Positions 40,840 to 51,440 of a DNA stretch of 55,295 nucleotides are shown here, piece after piece. The stretch comes from Penium margaritaceum. Taxonomy: Eukaryota; Streptophyta; Zygnematophyceae; Desmidiales; Peniaceae. The DNA lies in NCBI GenBank assembly GCA_023375785.1, contig SZWC01003620.1, positions 134,193 through 189,487 of the forward strand, given 5' to 3'. Positions within the stretch are counted from its first letter, which is position 1. Each line of letters begins with the position of its first letter. The notes under the pieces were generated by a model. It did no database searches. It saw only the letters and a list, made by a program, of their open reading frames with translations, and was not told where the DNA came from. The position numbers and the translations under genes were made by a program.

Positions 40840-41200
40840 AGCCTGGTTTTCTCTCTTATCCTAGCCCCTTTTGCACTGCATCTGTAGTGACGTGTTTGTG
40901 CATCCAGATCCTTTGCCTTGCAGCAGACTTCTGACACATCAATCACTTACATCCCATGCCCATTGGGGCCATGGAATATTTGCCAAAATGCTCTCGACCG
41001 CATCACGTCGACTGCATCATGCCGGTCGACGGTGATCAGTATGCTGCTTTACAAGCTGAGCTGCAGCATGAGCACAATGCCTTGCAGGCTGGCTCATTGC
41101 GCAGCTCACTACAGAGGAAAAGCTGCAATCTCAACAAGCTGATCAAGAGACCTTTGTAGATCACATTGCTGATTTTGTCCTTAACCGCCTTCAGCGCGCA
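40840..41200 (+). pseudogene. C1: N-terminal gag or leader remnant
   Basis: Short frames. One has YAALQAELQHEHNALQAGSL (about 41038-41100), a possible coiled coil. Another, joined in frame to the gag, reads DQETFVDHIADFVLNRLQRA (about 41142-41200). Confidence 0.4.
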
Positions 41201-42447
41201 TTGCACAGTACGCCTTCTGCCTCCGTTGTTGCAGGCATTGCTGCTACATTTTCCACCTCACCCGCTTCTACATCCGCCACTGCTGGCTCTACCTCCTCTG
41301 ACCCTCTCGCTGTCATAGTCGCCGTTTGCGTAGCCGCTGCCAAAGCCCTTACAATACCAACGCAACGCAAACCTGACTTTGACTCCCATCCACCTCACTT
41401 CACTTCCAGTATCACTTTCTATTCCTAGGAGGTCCGCTTCAGTGCTTGGGCACATAAGGAGCAACTCTGGGAGTACTGCCATGAACCGAATCCCTCTGCA
41501 AATCCGCCCTTTGTACCCGTTAAGTCTGAGTCTGCCTGTGCTGTGCATGCTCTCATTCATGCTGGACCCAATGTTCTCACTGACGAGATCGGATTCTACA
41601 ATGCCAACACTACAAGATGCACAACTGTTGATGTGATTGGCTCTTACGTGCTGATCAAGCATCGCACAACAGTGAATGAGCATGCTATCCAGAGCATCCT
41701 CACTATCAAGATCAACATGCTCCATATGCGTGCTGATGAAACTGCAGACGCCTATTTGGCTCACGGTCTACGCTTGCTGCGTGACCTGGGCAAAGCCGAA
41801 CCTGGACAACTTTCTGCTACTATTTCCATCATCAATGGTCTTATCCCCGAGCTCTCTGACGTCTTCCAGGAGGTGAAAGCCACCGAGCTTGAGCTCTTAG
41901 CCGGTCTCCCTATTCCTGAGGATGCACCACTCAGCATTAGTGCCTTCTGGAAGTTCACTGTCCGGCGCATCACTGATTGGTGGAGCCCGCTCCACCAAGC
42001 TTGCATCCATCGTGTAGTAATTGTAGCAGTGACCATCGCACTTCCTTCCACCACCGCCTCAGCTGCTACCTCATCATCCACGACGTCCACCATGACAGCT
42101 ACCTCCCTAGCTTCCCAGGGGGATGGTGGGGGTGGAGGTCATGGTAAAGGCAAAGGCATGGGTGGTATCGCAGGTGGCGGTTGACAGGGGGCCACGGCAA
42201 AGGATGGGGTTCTGACAACACCGCATCTTCTTCCTCCTCCTCTAGTACCATCACATGCTGGAACTGTGGTGCTACCGGCCATGCCGCTCCCAAGGGTCTT
42301 GCACCACCCGATGATGAACGCCTTGCCTTTGCCATGCGTGTACACTGGGCACGCTCCTCCAGTGGTGATGGTGGTGCTTCTTGCTCCTCCACCTCCACTG
42401 GATCTTCCGGCTGTCCACCTTCTTCCTCTTCATCTGCTCCTGCCTAG
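41201..42447 (+). pseudogene. gag: C1 gag
   Basis: One frame from 41201 to 42184 with a stop at 41426, then a shift to the frame of 42181-42447. Segments: Ala/Ser/Thr-rich start; VRFSAWAHKEQLWEYC; TVNEHAIQSILTIKINMLHM and YLAHGLRLLRDLGKAEPGQL, a helical capsid-like region; a Gly-rich stretch; and a knuckle at 42256, CWNCGATGHAAPKG, in which the last Cys of CX2CX4HX4C is Gly. It ends in a Ser-rich tail. The capsid part does not match the gag of C2 or C3 by eye, so it is a different family. Confidence 0.65.
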
Positions 42448-42900
42448 AACATGACCATGGCTTCACCACCTCCGCCTTATCCCTGGGGCTGGCCTCCCGG
42501 GCTTGACGACCCAGTCTAGTATAGACCCGCTTTTGGGTCCAACTCTCCTCCATCGTGGGGATCGTCCACCTACTCCTCCCGGCACCCCTCTTCTAGTATC
42601 GTCACCACCCCTTACACACCTGACGACGAATGCCTGCTGGACTCTGCCCTCTCTCATGTCGTCCACCAGAGACACCTTTGTGATCAGGGAGGTAAGAGTG
42701 TGTGTGCGGTTGAGAGGACACTTGCATGGGCTGTTGATGATGGTCTTTGTAGTCCGTCATAGGGTCATGTCCAGGGCTGTTCTCCGGTTGATGTCCCGTG
42801 GATTGAGGACTATCAGTCTTACAGTTTCCCTTGTTTCCTTGCTGCCTGTGGCCAGTACCTCCCTACCCGCTCTGCCATTTCCGTTGTTAGCCGTGATCAA
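42448..42900 (+). pseudogene. C1: linker between gag and protease
   Basis: Pro/Ser-rich frames (42463 onward, PPPYPWGWPPG-like). A frame at 42503-43132 spans it without a domain. It probably codes for the disordered part between gag and protease. Confidence 0.4.
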
Positions 42901-43140
42901 GCATGTGTTCGTGTATCGTGTGGCTTCTGGATCCTTGACTCAGGAGCCCACCCATCACATGACCTCCTGTCATTCCTCGTTTGTCTCCCAGGGTCCAGTT
43001 GGCTCTGTCCACTTTGTGTGCACTGATTCTGGCAAACTTCTGCCAGTCCATGGTGTTGGCGTTGTTTACTTTGTTGGCCTTGGGAGGAGCTCTTCTTACC
43101 AGACGTGTTGTACGCGCCTGCTCTTGAGCTGAGTCTGCTC
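42901..43140 (+). pseudogene. pol: C1 protease
   Basis: WILDSGA in one frame, continuing as THHMTSCHSSFV in the next: the copia protease signature Asp-Ser-Gly-Ala, with a one-base shift inside it. The catalytic Asp-Ser-Gly is kept. Confidence 0.7.
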
Positions 43141-44020
43141 TCTGTTGCGAGTCTCGATAACCAGGGCATAGATTTCTCCTCTAGCAGTGGCGTTGCATCT
43201 GTGCTGCATCGAACCAATGGTCGTATTCTGCTACATGGCACACACTGTGATCGTCTGTATTACATGCCCTTACTTGCCCCTCATCCCGCTTCCACTACCC
43301 TTGTTCATGTCGCACGCTCCCCCTCTCATGTGCACGGAAAGCAGTTGCACCGTCGGCTCTACCACATTCACACTACTACCGTTGATATTTTGCTGCGAGA
43401 CAAGCCCGCTCATGGTCTCGATGCCGACACGTTTCCTGCTCCTTGCGTTGTTGACTATCACGACTGCGCTTAGGGTAAAATTCACCGTTCCCCGTTTCCC
43501 ACGTCTGAGTCCCATACTTCATACCCCCTTGACCTCTTGCACGTTGACGTCATGGGACGACTTGCCCATGATGCTCTAGGAGGGGTTTGCCGTTGTATCC
43601 TCTGTGTCACTCATGACTTCTCTCGCATGCCCTCGGTCTTTACACTCCACCAAAAGAGTGACGTCTGCACTATCCTTAAGTCATGGTTTCCCCAAGCCAA
43701 ACTGGCCTGTGGTCGCTGCCTGAAAGTCATTCATCATGATCATGGTGGCAAGTTCATGAGCCCGCTTCTTGTCCTCTCGCAGGGTGTGTATGTTGCCGTC
43801 GGCTCCTTACACGCCCTAAAAGAATGGCATCTCTGAGCGCTAGAACCATACACTTGCTGATGGTGTCCGTACACTTCTCAGTGAGTCTTCTCTTTCCCAT
43901 GTCTTCTCTTTTGAGGTCATGTCCTACATGACCTGGGTCTGCAACCGTGTTCCCCATGACCCTCTCCCTCGTCATATCACCCCCTTTAAATGCTCAAACG
44001 GTTGTTTCTCTGATCTGCAT
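43105..44020 (+). pseudogene. pol: C1 integrase: zinc region and core
   Basis: RLYYMPLL then QLHRRLYHIHTTTVD and PCVVDYHDCA, a GAG_pre-integrase and zinc-binding remnant. The core has LDLLHVDVMGRL with CVTHDFSRM, then VIHHDHGGKFMSPLL, the second Asp-x-Gly-Gly box. Stops at about 43471 and 43834, then a shift. The final Glu is not found, so the core is broken. Confidence 0.75.
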
Positions 44021-44746
44021 CTTGCCCGTGTCTGGGGCTACGTTGCTACCGTCTGGCTGACGGAGGACTTTCGGGATGGCAAACTCAGCCCCTGCGCCCA
44101 CCTCTGCACCTTCCTTGGTGTCTCGGCCATGTCCCGGGCTTGGTGTTTATTGGAAGCTGAATGGTCCCATGACATTGAGTCCCCTGACGCCCTTTTCTTT
44201 GAGAATTTCTTTCCTTGTGACCTGTCCAGTGTGCCACCACCCTCTTCTCTCTCCTTGCTCAGTCGGCTTGGAGGGGGTGTGCCTGTCCCAGTCTCTGATC
44301 TCCCAATGTCATTTTCCCCTTCCATTTACATGGCGCCTCTTGCTGTTCCATCAATGTCTATCTTTGCCACGGACGGTGACTCAGAGGACTCCTCCTTGAA
44401 TTCCTCATCATCCCATACTTCCTCGTCATCCCATGCATCCCCTGTGCCTATTGAGTCAGCACCCTTTGTTTCCCATACACAGTTCCCTGTCCACTCCACT
44501 CCCAGCTCATCCCCTGAGCTAGCGCTACAGATGCCTTTGGTGGTTGACACTGCTGAGCCACCACCTGAGGTCTCCCCTCTTGGTCCTCACTCCTATATAC
44601 GCGGAGGAAGACTTCGTGCTCTTCCTCAATACTCCTCTCAAGCCTCTCACTCCTTTCAACAGCGCTCACGCTCCACGGCTGGACCTTCTATCGTACCCAC
44701 GAACACCGATGCACTCGGCCCCTCACAAGCCTCTCAGCCCTCCTAG
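43919..44746 (+). pseudogene. pol: C1 integrase C-terminal region and Ser/Pro-rich linker
   Basis: Open for 275 codons. SYMTWVCNRVPHDPLPRHIT, then LARVWGYVATVWL and CTFLGVS match the copia integrase tail (P...W...GC.A.V, FLGY). After that comes a Ser/Pro-rich stretch before RT (SSHTSSSSHASPVPIESAPF). Confidence 0.75.
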
Positions 44747-44979
44747 CGGGTCACACGCTCTAGCGCGTTGTCCTCCACTTCTGACCCTCTATTTGACCCA
44801 TTGGCCTTGATAAACTTGGTCTTGTAGTCAGTGTTGTTCACCCTAACTCAACAGTGGGCTATGCTCTTATAGCTCATGAGTTTCATAGCGTCCTTGAGTC
44901 CTCTGTTATTGGTTATGCCACCACATGTTTCGTAGCCTCCGGCCTTCCTACCATCCCTCACGAGTCTACCACTGTCTGC

Positions 44980-45600
44980 CAGGCTCGTGAGGCAGCTGAT
45001 GCTGACCATTGAGAGAAGGCCATGCACGAGGAGTTGACTAGAATCAAGGAGTATGATTTTTTAGAGCTTGTGGACCTCCCTGTAGACCGCAAGGCAGTCT
45101 CTGCTCGCTGGGTCTTTTGGTGAAAGTTGAAATCTGATGGCAAAGTTGACCTGTACAAGGCTCACATCATGGCCAAAGGCTTCTCTCAGATCCCTAAGAT
45201 TGACTTTGATGAGATCTTTACCTCGGTTGGGTGGTACACCACTGTCCGACCGCTTTTGAGCCTTGTCATCCTGCACGACTGGGAACTGGAACAGATGGAT
45301 GTCAACAATGCCTTCCTGCATGGGCATCTTGACAAGGAAATCTACATGGTCAAGCCACCGAGATTCACCAATGGCACCAGCAAGGTCGAGCGACTTCGTA
45401 AGGCCCTTCATTGACTCAAGAAGTTGCCGCATTGTTGGAACATGGAGATCTCTTCCACACTTGAGAGGCGGTTAAGGACGTAGCATTGTGGATCCAGAAT
45501 TCTTCTTGAGTGCCCTCTCGGAGCCATTTGTGGCCATCCTTGTCTACGTCGATGACCTGCTTATTGCCTCCCATAGTCCCGTAGCTCTCTAGTCTGTGAA
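44980..45600 (+). pseudogene. pol: C1 reverse transcriptase
   Basis: EELTRIKEYDFLELVDLPVD and SARWVFW, a stop at 45121, then GKVDLYKAHIMAKGFSQIPK with FDEIFTSVGWYTTVRPLLSL and EQMDVNNAFLHGHLDKEIYM. A region of shifts follows, then VAILVYVDDLLIASHS (YVDD at about 45545). These are copia RT motifs in order; the LYGLKQ box is lost. Confidence 0.85.
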
Positions 45601-46334
45601 GAACTTGCTACAGTCCATATACAAGATGAAGGACTTGGGTCTGGCACGAGTGTTTCTCGGCATGGAGCTCGAGCTTGATCATGTGCGTTGCACCCTGCAC
45701 ATGGAACAAGCTGCATACTTCCGTACACTGGGGGAGCGGTTTGCTTCTCTACTGGCCGACACCCCCACTGCATCCACATCGATGACTCCAGCAGGACAAC
45801 ACCTGATGATGTCTCTTCATTCAGCACAGCTAGGGGAGACTGTTGATGTCACCGACTACCTCAGTGTGGTCGGCTCCATCATGCATCTTGCCACCACCAC
45901 CCGGGCAAACGTGGTCTTCTCGGTCAACTTCTTAGCCCAGTTCTCCCAACAGCCTTGCCAGAAACACCTGGAGGTGGCACTGCATGTTGTCCTTTACGTA
46001 CTGTCCACCGTACGTGTGGGGATGTGCTATTGTGCTCAATCCTCTTTGGTGGTCGACAGATATACAGACAGTAATTGGGCAAATGACAGAGATGCTCGTA
46101 GCCGCATTGGTTACATCTCTCTTGTCCGTGGGACTGTAATCTCTCGAAATAGTAGAAAATATGGATGTGTTGCCCGGAGTTCCAGTGAGGCAAAATGTTA
46201 CTTCTCTCCTATACATGTTCCCTCTGTTGTGGCCATGAGTGCACAGGGCCTGCTGACATAGAGAGTGGAGGCAACACACAGTGAGCGCATGCGCCATCAC
46301 AGGCTTGGCAACATATCTGCCAGCCCCACACGTG
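45596..46334 (+). pseudogene. pol: C1 reverse transcriptase end and RNase H
   Basis: KNLLQSIYKMKDLGLARVFL, then DYLSVVGSIMHLATTTRANV and VDRYTDSNWANDRDARSRIG with VARSSSEAKCYF. These are the copia RT thumb and RNase H (Asp in YTDSNWA; Ser-Ser-x-Glu-Ala). Open to 46261. The end (HVPSVVAMSAQGLLT) no longer matches the family, and C2 follows. Confidence 0.85.
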
Positions 46335-46339
46335 CTCAC
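46335..46339 (+). other. target site duplication CTCAC, left copy, of C2
   Basis: CTCAC directly before the LTR. The same five bases are at 53034-53038 directly after the second LTR. Confidence 0.92.
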
Positions 46340-46472
46340 TGCCATTTTGTGGTGCCCCTTGACCACTGCTGTACTTGGGCCAAGTGTAGGCATGCACTGC
46401 TCCTATGGAGTAAGTCCCTTACGTCTAGTGCCAAGAGTCTACCCGGTAGATGCTAAGTAGACGCTAAGACAT

Positions 46473-46542
46473 GCCTGTTAAGCGCAATGGTTAGAGCTCC
46501 AGAGTTAGATTCGTGAGGTCACGGCTTCAAACCATGGCAGGG
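46473..46542 (+). other. tRNA-like segment with Pol III A and B boxes inside the C2 LTR
   Basis: AAGCGCAATGG (46480-46490) resembles the tRNA A box, and GGCTTCAAACC (46523-46533) resembles the B box. Their starts are 43 bases apart, as in a tRNA. A D-arm (GCGC, loop AATGGTTA, GCGC in the 3' LTR) is clear. The acceptor and T stems are only partly paired and the anticodon stem is poor. It is in both LTRs, so it was there before the last transposition. It could be a tRNA fossil, a SINE head, or chance promoter-like sequence. Not a working tRNA. Confidence 0.5.
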
Positions 46543-46818
46543 GCAATATTCTTTGTGACCCAAAGAATGAGAGGAAGCTTCAAGGATGCTTCTAGTGGAC
46601 GATGCCACTTGGCGGTCATAGGACGCATGACGTGGCGGACTGGTGAGGTGGCACAGGATTGCCCTGGAAGTGGCCCTCCAAGGAGCCACTGCGCGCACAT
46701 TTCCAGAGTCGGCTGTAGAACTATAAGTACATGTCACTTGCATGTGATTTCTTATCCACTTCTTACCCTTGAGACTTGTGCTGAAAACTAAGGCATAAGT
46801 TGGCCAACCAAGGGCAGA

Positions 46819-46825
46819 TATAAAA
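46819..46825 (+). promoter_or_regulatory. candidate TATA box of the C2 5' LTR
   Basis: TATAAAA about 180 bases before the LTR end, also at 52849-52855 and, as TATAAAG, at 114-120. Confidence 0.5.
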
Positions 46826-47003
46826 GACTTGGGACAAGTTAAAAGGAGGAACCAAGAGGCCACGGCAGGGACAAGCTTTGTGAGCTGAATAATGTGGAAA
46901 CACGATCCTGAGGGGGATATCTTCTCATAGCTGAAATGTTATGAGCGGTCGGCGGATGTCACTGCACTCTGTTTTTAGACCGTTTGCCCCAGGCGGGTTG
47001 ACA

Positions 47004-47678
47004 AAGGGTTATGGGCCCACACTGATCAGTGCCCATTGCAAACCCTCTGCTCACATAAGTGGCAGGTTCATCGGTATCCAAGACTCATGGCGTTGAAGAC
47101 CCAGCTCCATCTGCTCCATCGTCAGCCTACCTAGGCCTAAGGTGCGTACAAGTGTGAGAGGACAGACACGAGTTCGGCTCGTGGTCCAAATCGCTCTCCA
47201 CGGACAAGGAACGAGGACACGCTCTGCCCTTGTTGGTATGACCCTCGAGTCCTAACGAGACAAGCTCTGCCCTTGTGGGTATGATCTCGTGTCTGTGGGA
47301 GCACTTCCTCCACCATAGCTAGGGGCCATCGGCTGGAGGGGTAAGCAACGGATTTGCACCTTCCAAATCGGTAGCAGACAATAGCCTACATCAGCCTACA
47401 TCGGCCTCAACGAAGTAGAGAAGCAGAGTAGCAGAGTAGCAGGATGAAGACGCCACCTACGACGCTCAGTCTTGAGCAGATCAATGGTGGCATGACAAAG
47501 TTCACAGGGACAAGTTCACAATTTCCCTTGTGGAAATGGCAGTTTGAGATTGTCATGAGAGTGCGCGGCTACTTGAAGATGTTCCTTGGAGAAGAGGTTG
47601 AACCACCAAAAGATGACCCTGGGTATGANCCTACATCGGCCTCAACGAAGCAGAGAAGCAGAGTAGCAGAGTAGCAGG
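47004..47678 (+). other. C2 leader, with assembly duplication
   Basis: No initiator-Met priming site is seen after the LTR. TGGGCCCACACTG at 47012 begins with TGG and could be a priming site for another tRNA (uncertain). Two imperfect direct copies of CTCTGCCCTTGTTGGTATGA lie at about 47222-47283. 47395-47628 is repeated after the N as 47630-47863. Confidence 0.6.
47629..47629. other. single N between near-identical tandem copies
   Basis: Left copy 47395-47628 and right copy 47630-47863 are both 234 bases and differ at about five positions. They include the gag start twice (47444 and 47679). Most likely an assembly join of overlapping contig ends. Confidence 0.85.
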
Positions 47679-49157
47679 ATGACGACGCCACCTACGACGC
47701 TCAGTCTTGAGCAGATCAATGGTGGCATGACAAAGTTCACAGGGACAAGTTCACAATTTCCCTTGTGGAAATGGCAGTTTGAGATTGTCATGAGAGTGCG
47801 CGGCTACTTGAAGATGTTCCTTGGAGAAGAGGTTGAACCACCAAAAGATGACCCTAGGTATAAAACATGGAGCACCAAAAACGAGCTGGCGCTAGCCGTC
47901 CTTGTGACATCAGTGCATGAGTCACAGCATGCCCATCTCCACAGCATCACCCTCGCATCGAAGGCTTATGAAAAGCTTGCACGTGTGCACCAGTCAACGG
48001 CTCTGGCTAATCGCCTCTTCATCCTTCAAAAGCTGATTGGGATGAGAGTGAGCGAGGGAGAGTCCATTCTGGCCTTCCTGTTGCAGTTTGAAGGTTTGCT
48101 GCAACAAGTGACCCAGATGAACTGGAAAATTCACACCAACATGCAGGCCATGATTCTCATCATGGCGCTACCTGAAAGCTGGGGTCCTCTGATCACCGTC
48201 TTGGGCGGTTGGAAGGAGGAGCTGACGTATGAGGCAGTGTCCGAGTACGTACGTAATGAGGCCATGCGTTGTAGCGGCAGTGAGGCCAACATCTCAGCCT
48301 ATGCCGCTCGGTATGATGATCGCAGCAGCAAAAACTCTTCTTCTAGTCAGAGCAACATCGGAAGTGGTGGCAATGGAGGAAAAGGCCATGGTAGCGGTGG
48401 AAAGGGTTCAAAGTGTCCTGGGAAGTGCCACAACTATGGCAAGCCTGCGCACTGGGCACGTGAGTTTAGAGCTCCTAAGAAGGAAGACGGAGGCAAGGGT
48501 GGCAAGAACGAGGGCAGAGGAAAGGGTAAGAAGGAACTTACCAACATGATGGCTGAGAGCGTGCCCACGACCAAGGGAGCGGCGCTGCTCAAGCCAGGAG
48601 CGTTCGTGCTTGACTCTAGCACCGACCATCACTCCTCGAGGGAGAAGGCTGGCTTCGTCTCCATTGAACACACCGACCATCATTTTCGGTGCGCAAATGG
48701 CGGTGTCGTCTATGCTAAGGGCGAGGGAGACAAGTTGATCAGCATCAGTGTCAATGGTGCAGAGAAGGATCTGAAACGACAGAGTGTGGTTTACATGCCC
48801 ACATTTGCAACAAACCTCTTGTCCATCTCCAAAATCACGGATCACGACATGACAGATGTCTTCACACAAGAGGAGGCTGTGATCGTCAAGGACAAGGACA
48901 TCAAGATCTCCTACACCGAAGATGACCCCGTCACAGAAGTCCCAAGAGTCGACGTGCTCTACGTATTGCAGACCAAGCCTGTAGAGAGCTCAGATGAGGA
49001 ACATGCGGGTGCCGCCGAAACGGTGGTGCAAACACCTCAGATTGCACGAGAGGCAGCCGCTACGGCTGTCACCTCCACCAATGCAGATGTTGAGTTGAGG
49101 CACAGACGCTTTGGGCACGTAGCCTGCAGCACGTTGCAAGTGATGCAACAACAATAG
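47679..49157 (+). CDS. gag: C2 gag, protease and integrase start
   Basis: 492 codons, the longest open frame in the window. Start MTTPPTTLSLEQINGGMTKF (the duplicate start at 47444 is an assembly effect). Copia gag: FPLWKWQFEIVMRVRGYLKM, LANRLFILQKLIGMRVSEGE, LLQQVTQMNWKIH. Knuckle CHNYGKPAHWAREF has lost two Cys of CX2CX4HX4C. Protease: FVLDSSTDHHSS, where Asp-Ser-Gly has become Asp-Ser-Ser. Then NLLSISKITD and, near the end, ELRHRRFGHVACSTLQVM, the pre-integrase zinc region. The frame ends at 49155, and integrase goes on in another frame. Although open, the changed knuckle and protease make it non-functional. Confidence 0.88.
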   Translation: MTTPPTTLSLEQINGGMTKFTGTSSQFPLWKWQFEIVMRVRGYLKMFLGEEVEPPKDDPRYKTWSTKNELALAVLVTSVHESQHAHLHSITLASKAYEKLARVHQSTALANRLFILQKLIGMRVSEGESILAFLLQFEGLLQQVTQMNWKIHTNMQAMILIMALPESWGPLITVLGGWKEELTYEAVSEYVRNEAMRCSGSEANISAYAARYDDRSSKNSSSSQSNIGSGGNGGKGHGSGGKGSKCPGKCHNYGKPAHWAREFRAPKKEDGGKGGKNEGRGKGKKELTNMMAESVPTTKGAALLKPGAFVLDSSTDHHSSREKAGFVSIEHTDHHFRCANGGVVYAKGEGDKLISISVNGAEKDLKRQSVVYMPTFATNLLSISKITDHDMTDVFTQEEAVIVKDKDIKISYTEDDPVTEVPRVDVLYVLQTKPVESSDEEHAGAAETVVQTPQIAREAAATAVTSTNADVELRHRRFGHVACSTLQVMQQQ

Positions 49158-49168
49158 GTGGTTCGGGG

Positions 49169-50104
49169 ATGGAGGGTTGCAAGGCAAAGGACGAGGCTAG
49201 GTGTAAGAAGCTATGTGAGCCATGCCTCCAAGGCAAGGCAAAGAGGAAGCGCTTCGAGCGCAATGGTCAGCGTGCAGCGGCCAGCTTGGACCTGATCCAC
49301 TCCGACGTGTGCGGACCATTGCGCACGCCTTCAAACGAAGGCAGCAAATACTTTCTGACCTTCATCGACGACCACAGCCGCAAGGTGTGGATCTACTTCC
49401 TCAAGGAAAAGGGAGAGGTCAAGGAGAAGCTGCAAGAGTTTGTCGCCATGGTGGAGCGGCAGACTGAGAAGGTCAAGGCGCTGCGTAGTGACAACGGTGG
49501 TGAGTACGAGGCGTGCAAGGGTTGGTTGAACTAACACTAGATCAACCACCAGACCACGACGCCCTACACCCCGCAGATCAATGGCGTTGCCGAGCGCATG
49601 AACCAGACCATCCTCGGCATGACGCAAAGCATGCTCTTCGACGCCAAACTTCCACCTCGCTTCTGGGATGAAGCTGCAAGAACGGCATGCTACATTGTGA
49701 ACCTTACCCCTGCAGCTGCACTTTGCAGGCGGGGCAAGAAGCAGCAATAGAAGCTGGATGCCTCATATCTGAAGGTGTTCGGCTGCACTGCCTGGGCAAA
49801 GGTCCAAGCAGGCGAAGGGAGTGGGAAGTTGGATGCTCGTGCCTGCAAGTGTGTCATGGTCGGCTACGACACCGCACACAAGGCATACAGGCTTTGGGAC
49901 CAAACTGTTGGAAAGCTCATCCGAAGCTGAGACGTCGAGTTCAATGAGAGGACACTTGGAAAGGGAGAGGTGCTGGATCCGGTCCACGCTCCCAAAATGG
50001 GAGAGTGGGTCGTACTGCTTGAGTCAGGTGATCAAGCACCTGACAACTGGCAAATTGTGCAAGTCAATGAAGGGGTTGGTGCTGCAAGGATAGCGGCTGT
50101 GTAG
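49169..50104 (+). pseudogene. pol: C2 integrase
   Basis: CEPCLQGKAKRKRF, DLIHSDVCGPLRTPSNEGSK with FLTFIDDHSRKVWIYFL, then LRSDNGGEYEA (second Asp), and PYTPQINGVAERMNQTIL (the Glu). The copia catalytic triad is complete. Then ARTACYIVNLTP, VFGCTAW, KCVMVGYDTAHKAYRLWD. Stops at 49532, 49538, 49748, 49928 and 50102 in one frame. Confidence 0.9.
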
Positions 50105-50373
50105 GCTGATACAGCGACGGAATCTGATACTGAGTCGGAGTCGTCCAAGGCTTCTGAGTCCAACTCTGAGGCCAGTGGCTCTTCCTCTAACAATGAATCA
50201 CCAAGGCAGCAAGCATCATCTCAACAGCAGCAGCAACAGCAGCAACAGCAGCGACACCAGCAGCAACAAGAAAACGATCCACCAACAGGGACAATTCGGT
50301 GGAGCACGAGTCAAAAGAAAGCCACAAAACAGTATGACGCTGACAACGGCACATGGACTGGACTCAGCTAGTC
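50105..50373 (+). pseudogene. pol: C2: Ser/Glu- and Gln-rich linker between integrase and RT
   Basis: ESDTESESSKASESNSEASG, then a Gln run (CAG/CAA triplets at 50220-50272) and SQKKATKQYDADNGTWTGLS. A disordered linker, normal at this place in copia pol. Confidence 0.75.
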
Positions 50374-51440
50374 GTGCTTGGCTCAGGGAGAGCCTGTGAT
50401 AGTGGCAGACGTTATGACCAGGCCGGATGCGGCCAAGTGGAAGGAGGCATTGGACAACGAGCTCACGTCCATTGAGGAGAATGAGACATGGGTTCTGGTG
50501 GACAGTCCCCCAAACGCTCACGTGGTGGGGTCGAAGTGGGTTCTTTGGAAGAAGCTGAAGTAGGATGGCACAATCGACAAATACAAGGCGAGAGTTGTGG
50601 CGAAGGAATTCTCCCAGTGCGCAGGCTCGGAATATGAGGAGACCTTAGTGCCAGTCGTCACCTTTGCCTCTCTCCGATCCATGCTGGCCACTGCTGCTGC
50701 CAAAGACTTGGAGATCCACCAGATGGACGTCAAGACAACTTTCCTTTACGGGAAGCTGGACAAAGAGGTGTTGATGGAGGTGCCTGAGGAAGTCAAGGCT
50801 CCTGAGGGCAAGGTGTACAAACTCATCAAAGCGCTATACGGGTTAAAATAGGCACCAAGGATGTGGTACAAGGAGATGGATGGCTTCATGGCTGGACTTG
50901 CTTTCGTGCACTGCCAGAACGACCCTGGGGTCTACGTGCGAGAGGATGAGCAAGATCTGATGTTAGTTGTACTATTGTGGATGATCTCATCATCTGCTCG
51001 TCTTCCGTCAAGATGCTAAATAAGCTGAAGACAAATCTCAGGAAGAGGTTCAAGATGAAGGACATGGATCCTCTCGAGTACTACCTCGGGATCGCCATCC
51101 ACCGCAACCGAGCAGCAAGAACCATCGAATTGAACCAGACAAAGTACATCATGGAGGTCTTGAAGCACTACAACATGGAGGATTGCAAACCCATCAGCAC
51201 GCCCATGACAACAGACATCAAGCTCTCCTCCTCCATGAGCCCCAGCACAGAAGCAGAACGGTGTTAGATGGAGAACATTCCCTACCAGTCTGCTATTGGC
51301 AGCCTCATGTATGCCATGGTAGGAACACGCCCTCATATTTGCTATGCTCTCGGACAAGTGAGCATGTTTGTGGCCAATCCAGGGCCACAGCACTGGCAAG
51401 AAGTCAAGCGCATCATGCGCTATCTGTAGAAGACACGACA
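50374..51440 (+). pseudogene. pol: C2 reverse transcriptase
   Basis: RPDAAKWKEALDNELTSIEE and NETWVLVDSP with GSKWVLWKKLK, a stop at 50561, then KYKARVVAKEFSQ, HQMDVKTTFLYGKLDKEVLM and LIKALYGLK with a stop in place of Gln. The YVDD box is split by an extra base near 50970 (VDDLIICSS in the new frame). DPLEYYLGIAIHRN, YIMEVLKHYNMEDCKPISTP and PYQSAIGSLMYAMVGTRPHI follow with a stop at 51265. Complete copia RT order. Confidence 0.92.

Larger units (their letters stand above)
40772..46334 (+). mobile_element. C1: decayed copia element (gag to RNase H)
   Basis: Recognisable gag, zinc knuckle, protease, integrase, RT and RNase H in copia order, all on the plus strand and all broken. No LTR of its own is identified: its 5' end may reach 31757 or further, and its 3' end is lost or lies beyond C2. 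C2 is inserted directly after its RNase H remnant. Confidence 0.75.
46340..47003 (+). repeat. C2 5' LTR
   Basis: 664 bases, TGCCATTTTGTGG...GGCGGGTTGACA. Contains a tRNA-like segment (46473-46542) and a TATAAAA at 46819-46825. Confidence 0.95.

Noticed and set aside
41258..41764. 168-codon minus-strand frame opposite the C1 gag
   Set aside because: Antisense of the gag frame with no recognised domain. The sense strand has the gag order and zinc knuckle.
44038..44325. minus-strand frame in C1
   Set aside because: It lies opposite the integrase tail and Ser/Pro-rich linker, has no motif, and is explained by sense composition.
46473..46542. functional tRNA gene
   Set aside because: Anticodon stem does not pair properly and the acceptor stem has mismatches. 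It lies within an LTR. Kept only as a tRNA-like segment.
47444..47674. separate short gag gene
   Set aside because: It is the first copy of an assembly duplication ending at the N; the real gag starts at 47679.
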